Below, one piece after another: positions 15,801-24,778 of a DNA stretch of 35,301 nt. The notes under the pieces were generated by a model. It saw only the letters and a list, made by a program, of their open reading frames with translations. It ran no database searches and had not been told where the DNA came from. Origin of the DNA: XN24 sp047921395 (GTDB taxonomy: Bacteria > Pseudomonadota > Gammaproteobacteria > Steroidobacterales > XN24); assembly GCA_047921395.1 (NCBI GenBank), contig JBLRWH010000020.1, positions 1 to 35,301 of the forward strand. Reading direction: 5' to 3'. The translations under genes and the position numbers were made by a program. Position 1 is the first letter of the stretch. Each line of letters opens with the position of its first letter.

Positions 15801-17937
15801 TGGCATCGGACTCGTTTTCGTCCGCTGCACGGTCGCGTTCGTGGGCCAGCCACAGCGGACGCGGGCGCGTCTCGTCGTAGTTGCCGGCGCCGTCATAGAC
15901 CCGCAGCAGGTATTGCAGCTCCCGTGCGGGGGTCGCGAAGCCCTCGGCCGGCGGCAGCCACTCGGCGTAGCCGTCGGCGCTGATCTCGAGGACCTCCATC
16001 GGCGTGGCCTGCGACGACTGGCCGCGCTCGAACAGCCGGACTTCCGAGCGGGCGACGAAATGCCCGTAGTTGGAATACATCGCGAAGCGCACGCTCGGCG
16101 CGTCGCCGTCCGCGTACCCGTCCGGGAGCACCACGAGCGCGGGCGAGGCCGTGAGTGCAAGCCGCGGCTCGGCTTCGAGGCTGTCGTAGCGGAACTGCAG
16201 GTCGGTCCGCTCCAGCGCGACGTCCGTACAGCGCTGGATGTCGGCCGAGCTGCGGCCCGGGTCGTCGATCGGCGTGCCGTCGACGGAGATGCGCATCAGG
16301 TTGAGGCCGAAGGGATCGCTCGGGCTCAGTTCCCGCGTGAGGCGCGTGATGTCCACGCCCTCGTAGTCATCCAGTACGGCGAGCTCGTCGTAGACGACCT
16401 GCACAACGACGAAGGATTCGCGGCCCTGGATGAAGCCGGCATTCACTACGTCGTTGGAATGCACGTAACCGCGGCCCTCGTGCTCCGCCTGTGACGGCGA
16501 CAGCTCGAGCGTCTCGCTGATCGATTCCATGGCGCGGTGGGCGCGCGCGGCGGAGAGGCCGATGTCGTCGCCGTAGATCCGCGCGGTACGCCGGTCGAGA
16601 CGCTCGTTGCCCGTGTAGCCAATGAACTGCAGGCGCACGTTGTCGCGGTCGCTGATGTCCGCCATCGCGCGGCGCAGCATGTCCGCATAGCCCGGCGGCA
16701 CGAGGGCGCGCCCCTGGTCGAGCTCGAGCGGCGGAATGCGTCCCCACGGCGGATCGTAGACCTTCGTAACCAGCTCGGCGCCGGCGTCATCCGGGCACAG
16801 CTGCGGCTCGTCGGGCAATTCCTGCAGCGGGTCGTCATACCAGAACTCGACTTCGATCCGACGGTTCAGCGCGCGCCCCTGCGGCGTGTCGTTTGCCGCC
16901 AGGGGCAGCGCGGCGCCGCGGCCGTCGCTGTCGATCGCGCCGCTCGGCAGATCCAGTGTTTCCTGGATCGCCAGCCCGACCCGCAGCGCCCGGGCGCGCG
17001 ACAGCGCCAGGTGGTTGCCGTAGATCCGTGCCGCGCGCCCTGCCAGGGGGGCATCGTCGGTGAAGCCGATGAACTTCACCGTGACGTTCTGCTTGTCGCG
17101 CAGGTTGTGCAGCGCCTGCGCCACCTGGGCCGTGAACTCGGGCGCGACGCCGACGGTGTCCTCGTCCCAGCGCAGCGGCGGCACCAGGTTGCGGACGCGG
17201 GCGCGCCGCGCGTGGCCGTCGACATAGCGCAGCTTGCAGACGGTGTCGACGCGGCAGACCTTGACCCGCTTGAAATCCTCGGTGACGAGCACCTCCTGCG
17301 TCGCCATCGTGTCGTGGATCTCGTCGTACCAGACCTCCACCTCCACCCGACGGTTGAGCGCGCGGCCGGCGGCGGTGGCGTTGCTGGCGATCGGCCGGCT
17401 GTCGCCCGCCCACTCGAACGAGATGGACTCCGCCGGCAGGCCGAGCGCGACCTGGAAGAACTCCGCCACTTCGCCGGCGCGTTCGCGGGACAGTCCGGCG
17501 TTATCGCCATAGACGCGCGCGAGTGCCGGGGACAGCGGCTGGTCGTCGGCATGGCCCACCAGGTGCAGCCTGACGTTCCTGCGGTCCTGCATGCCCTCGA
17601 GGACCTGCCGCAGCGTATCGACGTAACCGGGAGGAATATTCGCGACGCCCGATTCGAAGCGGATCGGCGGCACGACGTCGGTGAGCTTCACCGTCTCGAT
17701 TGCCTCGGCGGGTACCTCGCGCAGCTCGAGCCGGTCGCCCGCCTGCACGCTGAGGTTTGCCGGGTCCATGGTCCACTCGGCAAACGGTTCGTCCGCCGGC
17801 AGGTGACGTTCGACAGCTTCGCCCGGCCGTTCCAGTCCGCGGTCCAGGTCCAGGTCGAGGTCGAGCACGCCCGCCGTTGCCAGGCCCGGTCCGGCGCACA
17901 GGCACAGCAGGCCGATCCGCTTCAGCACGGCGCTCAC
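12823..17937 (-). CDS. Giant outer-membrane protein: three OmpA-like domains plus beta-barrel
   Basis: This 1704-aa protein starts with GTG at 17937, which overlaps the stop of the upstream giant gene (GTGA) and has a GGAGG site 7 nt before it. After a signal peptide (residues 1-22) come three OmpA C-terminal-like domains (about 93-205, 252-368, 402-518). Each has the YGDN/YGNH...LSRxRA and ALNRRxEVE type signatures of peptidoglycan-binding modules, the third being the most diverged. A middle beta-rich segment (about 760-890) ends in GMHTVEVAVLDGAGN. The rest resembles a large outer-membrane beta-barrel, introduced by YFLRHQDILTGSERLR and VDYDIDYLQGRILLSEP and ending with amphipathic strands. 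The last residue is Leu rather than the usual aromatic. It is probably the outer-membrane anchor or export partner of the giant DUF11 protein. Function is not proven. Confidence 0.82.
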   Translation of the reverse strand: MSAVLKRIGLLCLCAGPGLATAGVLDLDLDLDRGLERPGEAVERHLPADEPFAEWTMDPANLSVQAGDRLELREVPAEAIETVKLTDVVPPIRFESGVANIPPGYVDTLRQVLEGMQDRRNVRLHLVGHADDQPLSPALARVYGDNAGLSRERAGEVAEFFQVALGLPAESISFEWAGDSRPIASNATAAGRALNRRVEVEVWYDEIHDTMATQEVLVTEDFKRVKVCRVDTVCKLRYVDGHARRARVRNLVPPLRWDEDTVGVAPEFTAQVAQALHNLRDKQNVTVKFIGFTDDAPLAGRAARIYGNHLALSRARALRVGLAIQETLDLPSGAIDSDGRGAALPLAANDTPQGRALNRRIEVEFWYDDPLQELPDEPQLCPDDAGAELVTKVYDPPWGRIPPLELDQGRALVPPGYADMLRRAMADISDRDNVRLQFIGYTGNERLDRRTARIYGDDIGLSAARAHRAMESISETLELSPSQAEHEGRGYVHSNDVVNAGFIQGRESFVVVQVVYDELAVLDDYEGVDITRLTRELSPSDPFGLNLMRISVDGTPIDDPGRSSADIQRCTDVALERTDLQFRYDSLEAEPRLALTASPALVVLPDGYADGDAPSVRFAMYSNYGHFVARSEVRLFERGQSSQATPMEVLEISADGYAEWLPPAEGFATPARELQYLLRVYDGAGNYDETRPRPLWLAHERDRAADENESDATPPRLRVPLDAELLAGYGENELSTRNIPLGSGTVRVRGSEIPPGHAVWLAGRPVPVDAQGNFIAEEILPAGMHTVEVAVLDGAGNGELFLRDLELKKNDWFYVGIADLTLSDSGSNSARDALQGGNSPYDQDSSADGRLAFFLSGRFREDWKVTASADTREAPVSELFSNFLDKSPEALFRRIDPDYHYPTFGDDSTVEEMAPTQGKFYVRVDKQDNHALWGNFKVAYMGNELAQVDRGLYGANVRYQSQETTGFGEQRLVVDGFAAEPGTVPSFQAFRGTGGSLYFLRHQDILTGSERLRIEVRDKDSGIVTGVVNLRPFVDYDIDYLQGRILLSEPLASTVDDQLLVRSGGLSGDEAWLVARYEYTPGLDDLDALAVGGEVQYWFNDFVKLGVTANTNEEGDNDSSLNAADLTLRKSTESWVKLQAARSEGLVSSSLISNDGGFGFSGPGDAGFIDADAGAYRADVSVGLADFLANGRGRLTVYAQSLEAGYSAPGLTTPTDTDNFGGTFSMPVTDKLEVTAKADRREQDQGLETTTQELNVGYRVNERWQVSTGVRSDRREDRSPVVALTQEEGQRTDAVVQVDYDSKAAWRGYGFAQGTLSSDDTREDNGRIGAGGAYRFSERLLVEGEVSDGDLGAGGKLGTSYLYSERTNVYMNYSLENERTDNGVRSRRGNLVSGARSRLSDSASVFLEERYQRTDNTIGLTHATGVNLALSDRWNLGANVDLGTLEDRQTGAETERKAGGVRVGYGFDTVQVASAIEYRDDRSQLPEGGMSDRTTWLFRNSLKYQLSPDWRLVGKLNHSDSDSSLGQFYDGGFTEAVLGYAYRPVQNDRLNALAKYTYFYNVPTTDQVSVQGTAAEFIQKSHIASLDAMYDLTQRWSIGGKYAYRLGQVSLDREDRDFFDNSAHLVVLRTDLRLGQGWELLVEGRVLDLPDLDERRSGALVTLYRQVGKNVKLGLGYNFTDFSEDLTDLSFDHHGVFLNVVGVL

Positions 17938-20900
17938 TGCTTGCCTCCCTTGCGCACGAGCGGCGGCCCCGGGGGCGCACCGCGCCGCCAGAAGATTTCC
18001 GGCTCGATCGCCAGCGCGTAGCAGCACTCGAGCGCCTCCCAGGCCGCGGTGACTTCCTGCTTGATCGCCTCCAGCCGGCGTTCGACGAGCTGCGCGTCCT
18101 CGATATCGGCGAGGTACGACAGCCGCAGGACCGCGGGACCCTTGCGCAGCTCCTCGATCAGCAGCGGAATCCGTGTCTGCCACTGCCGCCGGATCTCGAC
18201 GGAGTCGGGCTGGAACACCGCGTCGGCGACGTCGAGCGAGACCACGCGGTGGATCGACGCGCCGAAGTTGAACCGCAGCGCCTTGCCTCGCGTCGCGCGC
18301 TTCACGACCACCTGGTCGGTGGACATGCGGTAGCCGCTCGGCAGGCTGCGGTCATCGAGCTTGAGCACGAAATTGCTGCCGCGGTCCTCGCGCGGTGTGA
18401 CCGCGCAGGTAATGTGGAACCGGCCATGCGCATCCGTGGTGGCGGCCAGACCGCGGGCGGTCACCAGGCGAACGCCCGGCAGCCCCACCTCGCCCGCATC
18501 CTGGAAGCCGTTCCGGTTCGCGTCGTCGAACACCTTGCCCAGCACGTCGGTGCAATCGAAGGTCGGGTCCGGCACCACCCGCACCGTCGCCGTGGCTTCG
18601 CCGGACAAGGCATCGCTGGCCAGGCTGTGCACGACGAGGGCGCGATTCACGAACTCGCCCTCGCCGACGCCGGCGCCGACGGCCAGCAGCAACACGAGGC
18701 TGCGGCTGCCCGAATCCGCTACGCCGAGATCGTCCCAGCTCAGCTCGCGGCCGTTGATGGCCGGCTCGGCCGGTTCGCCGTCGAGGCGCGCGGAGCCCTC
18801 GACATAGCGGAAGCCGGCCGGGAAGCGGTCGATGATGCGCAGGTCCTGGAGATCGACACCAAGCACGTTGTTGATCGTGATGACGTAGGGCACGAGCTGA
18901 CCGCGGCTGACGTTCACCAGCGGCGTCGTCTTGGTGATGGCCACCGCGCCGTCGAGCTCGGGATCGAGCGGGATGTGGTTGTTGAACACCTGGCTCGAAC
19001 CCGGCACCTGGCTGCTGTCCAGCAGCAGGTGCAGGTAGTAGTTGGTGCCGGCGGTGCGCGGCCGCACCGAGGTCGGCGGCGCGAACTCTGAGGCCTGCGC
19101 CTCGCAGAATGCCGCGGTGGCCGGCACGGCATCGTCCGCGCTGCCCGGACAGGAGGGCACGGCGAACGCCGCGGTCGACTCGTCGGCCAGCGCCGGGATG
19201 ATCCGGGAGCTGCCGGCGACGAAGCCGGTCGCGGGGGCGACGACGCTGACCAGGTAGTTGCCACCGCTGGGGCACGCCGGGTCGGAGAAATTGAGATCGA
19301 ACTTGTAATATCCGCCGGCCAGCGTCACCTGGCCCTGCTGGGCCGGGTCGTCGAAGCAGGCCGTGGGCAGCGGCACGCCGCTGCCGGGCTGCAGCAGGCT
19401 GAGGGTCGCGCCGGCGATCGGACCGCGCGCGATCGAGTCGTAGACGACGCCGTTCGGGGCGATCGGGAGATTCAGGTCCTGCAGGTTGCTGCCGGACACG
19501 ATGAGGATGTCAGTGATCTGCTGCGGGCCGTTGGTGAACTCCGAATCGGCGCGGCCCAGCGAGGCGGTGTTCGGGCCGGCGCCCGGCGCGCGGAAGCGAA
19601 GTTCGTACTGGTCGCCGGAGAGGTCGTTCGGCCCGAGGCCGCTGATGCGGAATGCGCCGTCGGTGCCCGTGAGCGTCGAGTGCAGCAACCCACCGTTGCG
19701 GTACAGCTCGACGGTCCAGCCCTCCAGCGCACGCTCGCCCTCGCCCTGGACCCTGTCGAAATCGGCGTCGTGCCAGGCGGCGCCGTTCAGGATGCCGACC
19801 CCGGGCGCGCCGCCGACGTCGAGGGACACGCTTGCGCTGGCGGTCCGGGCCGGGCTGTCCCAGCGGACCTCCGCCGTGTTGGTCACCGTGGTGCCGATGG
19901 CCAGGCCGGGGTCGATCGTGGCACGGAAGCGCAGCACCAACGAGGCGCCCGGCGCCAGCGGGCCGTTCACGGCCGAGTAGTCAGCCGTGAGGGTCGAGGC
20001 CGCGAAGCTCAGCCCGGCCGCGACACCGTTCAGCGTCGCCGAACCGTCCACGTAGGCGAGCTGGCCGGGGAACGGCACATCGAGATCGTCCGTGATCACC
20101 ACATCGAAGGCAGGCACCGTCGCGATATTGACGACCCTGACCAGGTACTCCAGCAGCGAACCGGCATTGGCCGCCCCGCCGCCGACGACCGCGACCTGCT
20201 TGGTGATGGACAACTGCTGGACGTCGCCGACCACGATCTCGGTCGGCTGCGCGCCGTTGTCCGGGTTGCCGTCGGCATCGGTCAGCTGGTCCGGCAGCTC
20301 CCCGGTCGAGACCACCGCCTGGTTGCGGATGATGGTGCCCGACAACACGGCGTCATTGACCCGAACATCAAACCGGACAAGCGCCGTGCCGCCAGGCGAT
20401 AGGGTGCCGTCGCCCGGCCCGGGGAGCGGCGGCGTGAGGTCATCCGAGCTGACATCGATGCCGGCGATCAGCGGCGAGACGCCACCGTCCGGTTGGCCCA
20501 GCGGCAGCTCATTGAGGAACATGGAATCGGCGCGGTAGGTCGTGTCCGGGGGCACCGGATCGGCGAGCACGACTCCCGTCGCCGCCACGTTGCCGAAGTT
20601 GTACAGCGTGATCGAGTAGCGCAGCAGGTCACCCGGGTCGACGATCCCTGGCGAGCCCTCGTCCACCAGCAGGGCCACGGTCTTCACCGCGACCAGCAGC
20701 GGCGCATTGCCCACTACGTCACGCGTCGGATCGTTGGCGATGGGCGTGCGCGGGTCGTCCGAGGGCTGGTCTGCGACGCCACCGGCGGACGCGCTGACAA
20801 AGCCCTGGTTGGAGATCACGGTGCCGTCGACCACGTCGTCGTTGACGCGCACTTCGAACGTGATGGTGGCAACGTTGGCCTGGGTATCCGTGGGGTCCGC

Positions 20901-23900
20901 GCGCATCGCGCCCGGCGTCGGATTCTCGGGGGCGTTGATCAGGATGCCGTCGCTGAGCGGCGCGCCGCCCGCCGCGGTATCCGCGACCGGGGCGCCGTTC
21001 AGCGTCGTGCTGCCGGCAACGTAGGTCGTGTTGGCCGGGATCTCGTCGCGCAGCCGCGCATCGGCCGCGTCGTCGTTGCCGATGTTCTTCACGGTGAGGG
21101 TGTAGCGCAGCCGCTCGCCCGCCAGCAGCACCGCCGGGTCCCCATCGGGGTAACTGGAGACCTTCTCGATCCGGAAGGACGGCGCCGACTCGATGAGGAT
21201 CCGCGTCGGGTCCTCGTCGCCGAAAATCTCGGGATCGGCAGTACCGTTGATGTTCGGATCGTCGCTCTGCGCGACCACCGAGGCGCCGACCAGCAGCTGG
21301 GCCTGGTTCTGCACCTGGCCGCCATTGGCGAGGATCGGCGCGAGCACGATCTCGAACTCGATCAGCACGCTGTCGCCGCGGCCGCCCAGGCTCAGGTTAC
21401 GGATATCCAGCAGGCCGGTGCCGTTCGCGCCGCCGGTGGCGCTGGTGTTCGACGCATCCGCGCCCGCGGGCAGCGTGATGAGGTTGAGAGTGCCGCCCTG
21501 GAAGGACGCCCGGTCATTCAGCCGGTCAAGCTCGTCGCGGATGCTGAACTCGTTGACCGGCGCGTCGGCCAGGTTCTCGATGAACAGCCGATAGCGCAGC
21601 GTCTCGCCCGGGCTCGCGAGGGTGCCCGGGTCGTCGCCGCGAGTGACGTTCGCGACCGTCTTCTCGAACCGCACCACGGGAATCCTGCCCGTGATGGTGT
21701 GCGCGTCCTCGTGATCCAGGACGCCGACGGTGCCGTTGGTCAGGAGCCGCGTGTACTCGCGCGCCTCGTCGCCGGGCGCCGAGGCGTCGACGCTGAGCCA
21801 GCGCGTCGCGCCGGCGATGTTCGTGAGGACGGCTTCCTGCTGCGTGTCCGCATCCAGCGCTGCCTGGTACGTGACGATGAGCCGCTGGTCGGGGCCGATC
21901 GCGGCGGCCGCGCTCAGCATGCGCAGCGTGAAGAGGCAGGCGGGGGCGCCGTCGAAGCTGGTGGCAAAATCCGAGCCCGCGGCGAGCGCCGGTGCGATGG
22001 GCGTGACGCCGTCCGCCTGGAACAGGCGCGCCGTGACCTGCGCGGGCGCGGCATCGCACGTGCCGCCCTCGGCGGTGTCCGGCAGCTGGTCGGTGATCGT
22101 GAGGCCGAAGGCCGGCGAATCGCCCGTGTTGTGCACGTCGAGCGTGAAAGTACCCGGCGGGCCGTCGCGCAGCATGAGCACGGGGCCGCTCTTCTCGAGC
22201 GTGAGTTCCGGCTCGACGATCGTCATCGGCCCGCTCGTGCCGGGCCCGCCAGAGCGTGCGCTGGCCGGATTGTCGTTGCGCAGGTTGTAGGTGTACGAGG
22301 CGGTGTTGGTGAACGACAGCCCGGCCACGTTGGTGGCCGTGTCCATCAGCTCCACCGTGATCTCGACCACGGCCTGCTCGCCGGCGGGAATGTCGATCCC
22401 GTTCAGCGGATCCTCGATCACGAGATTGGTGCGTGTGCCCGTATTGACCGGCGTCCAGGTCCCGGAGCCGGAGACCTTCGCCACGCTGACGAACTGCAGG
22501 TCGGCGGCCGAGAGCCCGAGGTCGTCGAGGATGCGCACGTCGTAGAGCGGCGCCGAGTGCGGCGCGGCGGGAATCGTAATGCGGTAGCTGAAACGTTCCC
22601 CGACCGCGGCCGTGGCCTGGGTGTTCGCCTTCACGAGGGCCGTGGGCGGCTCGGTCTCGATGAGCACGCGCGTCGGGTCCTCGTCGCCGGGCACCGCCGG
22701 ATCGGCCGGGCCGTTGACGTTGGGATCGTCGCTGAGGGCGAGCGGGACGGCGCCGAACAGCAGGCTCGCCTGGTTGGTGACGACGTCGCCGTCCGTCAGG
22801 GTCGACTGCACGGTGATGTCGAACTGGATCGAGACCTCGCTGTTGGCCGGCAGCGCAAGGTTGCGAATGTCCAGGACGCCGGCCCCGTTGGTGCCGCCGT
22901 TGGGATTGGTGTTCGAGGTGTCGGCGCCGGGCGGAATGCTGCCGGGCACGAGCGTGAGCGAGCCCGGCACATAGGCCGGCACCGGGTTGAGCGCGCCGAG
23001 GTCGTCGAAGAAGGTGAGGTTGTCCAGCGCGTCGTCGATGCTGCGGAGACGGAGCGTGTAGCGCAGCCTGTCGCCGGGGCGGGCCGTCGCGGCCGGGGTC
23101 GCGCCGGAGGTGAGATTCGCGACCGTCTTCTCGTAGAACAGGCCGGACAGCGCCACCGTCACGGTGTGCGCGTCCTCGTGGTCGAGCTCGCCGACGGTAC
23201 CGTCCGTCAGTTCGCGCGTGAAGATTTCGCGGAAGGTGCCGCTCGGACTGAAGTGCGACCACTCGATGGCGCCCGCGACATTGGTCAGCGTGGCGCCGTC
23301 CTGGCTGTCCGCGTCGAGCCTGGACCGGTACCGGACGATGAGGCGCTCGCCGGGATCCACCGTGCCGGCGGTCGTCAGGACCTCGAGGCTGAGCTCGCAG
23401 GTGGGCGCGCCGCGGTAGCCGAGCGTGAAGTCGGTCCCAGGCACCAGCGGCGCCTTGCCGGGCACCGGAGTGACGCCGTCGGCCGCGAACACCTGGGCGC
23501 TGAGGACCTCGGGCGTGAAGTCGCATAGGCCGCCGGTGGCGCCGTCGGGCAACCGGTCGAGGATCTTCGGGTTCCAGGCGGCCGTGGTGCCGGTGTTCTG
23601 GATATCGAGGACGAACTCGCCCAGCTCGCCGAGGTTCATCGTCGCCGGGCCGGTCTTGGTCGCGGACAGCACGGGCCCGACGATCGTCATCGGCGGCGAG
23701 ATGCCCCACTCGCCGGGCAGGGGCTCGTAGAACACGTCATCGATGAGCCGCCCGAATTGCCACTTGGCGGTATTGATGAACTGGGTGCCGACGACGTTCG
23801 TGGCAGAGTCGTCGAGCACCACGGTGATCTCGATCACCATCTGCCGCTCGGCCGGGATGATGGGCTCGATGTCGAAGGTGAGCAGCCCACCCACGTTGGA

Positions 23901-24557
23901 GAAGCTGTGCGGCACCGGCACGCCGCTGTCCAGCCAGTAGGCCTCGTGGCCCAGGTAAGTAAGATCGACGCCGGTCGCGTTGAGATCGTCCTGGATGGTC
24001 ACGCCATGCAGGTCGTTGGGGGAACCGGTGAAGTCGATCACGACGTTCGTGGCGGGCGCGAACAGCACCGGGATGATGAGCCGGTAGGTAAAAGGCTCGC
24101 CGACGATCGCCGTGGTCTGGCCTTCCGGGTTCCGCTTTTCGATCTTCTCGACCGGGATCAGGAGATTCTGGCAATTCTGCCGGATCCGGCTGGACGAGCC
24201 GTTGACGAACCAGATCCGGTGCTCGTGCGTGGCGTTGCACGACATGTTGCCCAGGTGCACGACGTTGTCGAAGACCACCAGCCAGCGTTCCTGTGTCTGG
24301 CCGGGCTGGGTGAGAAAGCTGAAGTTGGTGGTCAGCGGGTTGGAGGCGGGGAAATTCCGGATCGTGCAGTTGGCGTCGATCTGGATCTGGGACGGTCCGG
24401 GCACGACGTTGCCGTCGATCACCCCGAAATACGGCGCGTCGGTGCAGTTCACCGCGAGCGCCGGCGCCGCCGCCAGCAACAACAGCACGGCCGCGACCAG
24501 CCGGATGCCCATCCGGCGATTGCCTGCCCGTGTGCTGTTCACCCCCAATCGGAACAT
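17934..24557 (-). CDS. Giant secreted DUF11/SdrD-like repeat surface protein
   Basis: This 2207-aa protein starts at the ATG at 24557, with GAGGAG upstream. The open frame to 24695 runs through the riboswitch and is not coding. A signal peptide (about residues 1-36) precedes two tandem ~490-aa units sharing MTIVxP, NTGxxxA, ADGVTP, DHEDAHT and DEDPTRxLIE motifs. Three DUF11 repeats follow (LRYTLTVKNIGNDDA, LRYSITLYNFGNVAA, LEYLVRVVNIATVPA), then SdrD/Cna-B-like domains (AAWHDADFDRVQGEGE, GKVFDDANRNGFQDAGE). The C-terminus has an OmpA-like fragment (VFQPDSVEIRR...). Such architectures form long extracellular stalks or adhesins. No sortase, PEP-CTERM or type 9 sorting signal is seen. It is preceded by a c-di-GMP riboswitch and coupled to the barrel gene. 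Confidence 0.85.
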   Translation of the reverse strand: MFRLGVNSTRAGNRRMGIRLVAAVLLLLAAAPALAVNCTDAPYFGVIDGNVVPGPSQIQIDANCTIRNFPASNPLTTNFSFLTQPGQTQERWLVVFDNVVHLGNMSCNATHEHRIWFVNGSSSRIRQNCQNLLIPVEKIEKRNPEGQTTAIVGEPFTYRLIIPVLFAPATNVVIDFTGSPNDLHGVTIQDDLNATGVDLTYLGHEAYWLDSGVPVPHSFSNVGGLLTFDIEPIIPAERQMVIEITVVLDDSATNVVGTQFINTAKWQFGRLIDDVFYEPLPGEWGISPPMTIVGPVLSATKTGPATMNLGELGEFVLDIQNTGTTAAWNPKILDRLPDGATGGLCDFTPEVLSAQVFAADGVTPVPGKAPLVPGTDFTLGYRGAPTCELSLEVLTTAGTVDPGERLIVRYRSRLDADSQDGATLTNVAGAIEWSHFSPSGTFREIFTRELTDGTVGELDHEDAHTVTVALSGLFYEKTVANLTSGATPAATARPGDRLRYTLRLRSIDDALDNLTFFDDLGALNPVPAYVPGSLTLVPGSIPPGADTSNTNPNGGTNGAGVLDIRNLALPANSEVSIQFDITVQSTLTDGDVVTNQASLLFGAVPLALSDDPNVNGPADPAVPGDEDPTRVLIETEPPTALVKANTQATAAVGERFSYRITIPAAPHSAPLYDVRILDDLGLSAADLQFVSVAKVSGSGTWTPVNTGTRTNLVIEDPLNGIDIPAGEQAVVEITVELMDTATNVAGLSFTNTASYTYNLRNDNPASARSGGPGTSGPMTIVEPELTLEKSGPVLMLRDGPPGTFTLDVHNTGDSPAFGLTITDQLPDTAEGGTCDAAPAQVTARLFQADGVTPIAPALAAGSDFATSFDGAPACLFTLRMLSAAAAIGPDQRLIVTYQAALDADTQQEAVLTNIAGATRWLSVDASAPGDEAREYTRLLTNGTVGVLDHEDAHTITGRIPVVRFEKTVANVTRGDDPGTLASPGETLRYRLFIENLADAPVNEFSIRDELDRLNDRASFQGGTLNLITLPAGADASNTSATGGANGTGLLDIRNLSLGGRGDSVLIEFEIVLAPILANGGQVQNQAQLLVGASVVAQSDDPNINGTADPEIFGDEDPTRILIESAPSFRIEKVSSYPDGDPAVLLAGERLRYTLTVKNIGNDDAADARLRDEIPANTTYVAGSTTLNGAPVADTAAGGAPLSDGILINAPENPTPGAMRADPTDTQANVATITFEVRVNDDVVDGTVISNQGFVSASAGGVADQPSDDPRTPIANDPTRDVVGNAPLLVAVKTVALLVDEGSPGIVDPGDLLRYSITLYNFGNVAATGVVLADPVPPDTTYRADSMFLNELPLGQPDGGVSPLIAGIDVSSDDLTPPLPGPGDGTLSPGGTALVRFDVRVNDAVLSGTIIRNQAVVSTGELPDQLTDADGNPDNGAQPTEIVVGDVQQLSITKQVAVVGGGAANAGSLLEYLVRVVNIATVPAFDVVITDDLDVPFPGQLAYVDGSATLNGVAAGLSFAASTLTADYSAVNGPLAPGASLVLRFRATIDPGLAIGTTVTNTAEVRWDSPARTASASVSLDVGGAPGVGILNGAAWHDADFDRVQGEGERALEGWTVELYRNGGLLHSTLTGTDGAFRISGLGPNDLSGDQYELRFRAPGAGPNTASLGRADSEFTNGPQQITDILIVSGSNLQDLNLPIAPNGVVYDSIARGPIAGATLSLLQPGSGVPLPTACFDDPAQQGQVTLAGGYYKFDLNFSDPACPSGGNYLVSVVAPATGFVAGSSRIIPALADESTAAFAVPSCPGSADDAVPATAAFCEAQASEFAPPTSVRPRTAGTNYYLHLLLDSSQVPGSSQVFNNHIPLDPELDGAVAITKTTPLVNVSRGQLVPYVITINNVLGVDLQDLRIIDRFPAGFRYVEGSARLDGEPAEPAINGRELSWDDLGVADSGSRSLVLLLAVGAGVGEGEFVNRALVVHSLASDALSGEATATVRVVPDPTFDCTDVLGKVFDDANRNGFQDAGEVGLPGVRLVTARGLAATTDAHGRFHITCAVTPREDRGSNFVLKLDDRSLPSGYRMSTDQVVVKRATRGKALRFNFGASIHRVVSLDVADAVFQPDSVEIRRQWQTRIPLLIEELRKGPAVLRLSYLADIEDAQLVERRLEAIKQEVTAAWEALECCYALAIEPEIFWRRGAPPGPPLVRKGGKQ
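21190..22650 (-). repeat. Tandem protein-coding repeat unit 2 in the giant gene
   Basis: This is the second copy of a unit of about 1.46 kb. It starts at the ALVKANTQATAAVGERF segment, passes through MTIVEPELTLEKSGP and ends near DEDPTRILIESAP. Equivalent points in the two copies (the MTIV Met codons at 23690 and 22226) are 1464 nt apart. The copies are well diverged, so the duplication is old. Edges are approximate. Confidence 0.7.
22651..24150 (-). repeat. Tandem protein-coding repeat unit 1 in the giant gene
   Basis: This is the first copy of the same unit. It begins at KIEKRNPEGQTTAIVGEPF, passes through MTIVGPVLSATKTGP and ends near DEDPTRVLIETEP. Each unit holds a variant beta-sandwich, a DUF11-like domain (NTGTTAAWNPKILDRLP) and a Gly/Asn-rich segment (DTSNTNPNGGTNGAG). 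Confidence 0.7.
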
Positions 24558-24631
24558 TGAAACTCCTCGTTCCACCAGTGGAGTGCGATCGCGTCGCCGG
24601 TGCGGACCGAGGCAGCCCGAGTTTCGGGCTG

Positions 24632-24724
24632 GATTCCGGCGGTCCCGCTGTCCTGGGGCTTCAAGCCCTGTAGACCGGTGACTTTGCGTCGCCACCTTTC
24701 GGTGGGTTTGCCTTTGTCTGAATC
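24632..24724 (-). ncRNA. c-di-GMP-I (GEMM-I) riboswitch, leader of the giant surface-protein operon
   Basis: The minus strand carries the hallmark core GGCAAACC, a GAAA-capped P2 hairpin (CCACCGAAAGGTGG), CGACGCAAAG, CACCGGTCTA and the 3' element GACAGCGGGACCGCC of the GEMM-I aptamer. P1 is closed by GATTC (24724-24720) with GAATC (24636-24632). The start codon of the giant gene is 75 nt downstream. A hairpin (24613-24631, 8-bp stem, 3-nt loop) directly follows P1. No U-tract exists, so control of translation or of Rho action is more likely than intrinsic termination. The gene therefore responds to cyclic di-GMP; the direction (on or off) cannot be read with certainty. Confidence 0.93.
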
Positions 24725-24778
24725 GTTAAAAGAAATTCGTTCGCTAAGTCTTTACATCACGCCTGGCCGACACCGTCA

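Noticed and set aside
16537..18021. 494-aa plus-strand open frame opposite the OmpA/barrel gene
   Set aside because: It has no recognisable motif and mirrors the codon pattern of the opposite strand; the OmpA domains on the minus strand are clear.
17938..18183. N-terminal extension of the OmpA/barrel protein to 18183
   Set aside because: It overlaps the end of the giant gene with Arg/Ala-rich noise; the GTG at 17937 gives a signal peptide, a GGAGG site and a 4-nt overlap.
20493..23528. 1011-aa plus-strand open frame opposite the giant DUF11 gene
   Set aside because: It has Arg/Val/Gly-rich composition without domains or signal, lies wholly antisense to a strongly recognisable protein, and is a typical effect of high third-position GC.
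24558..24695. N-terminal extension of the giant protein through the leader
   Set aside because: The extension would translate the GEMM-I aptamer; the ATG at 24557 has a good ribosome site and signal peptide.
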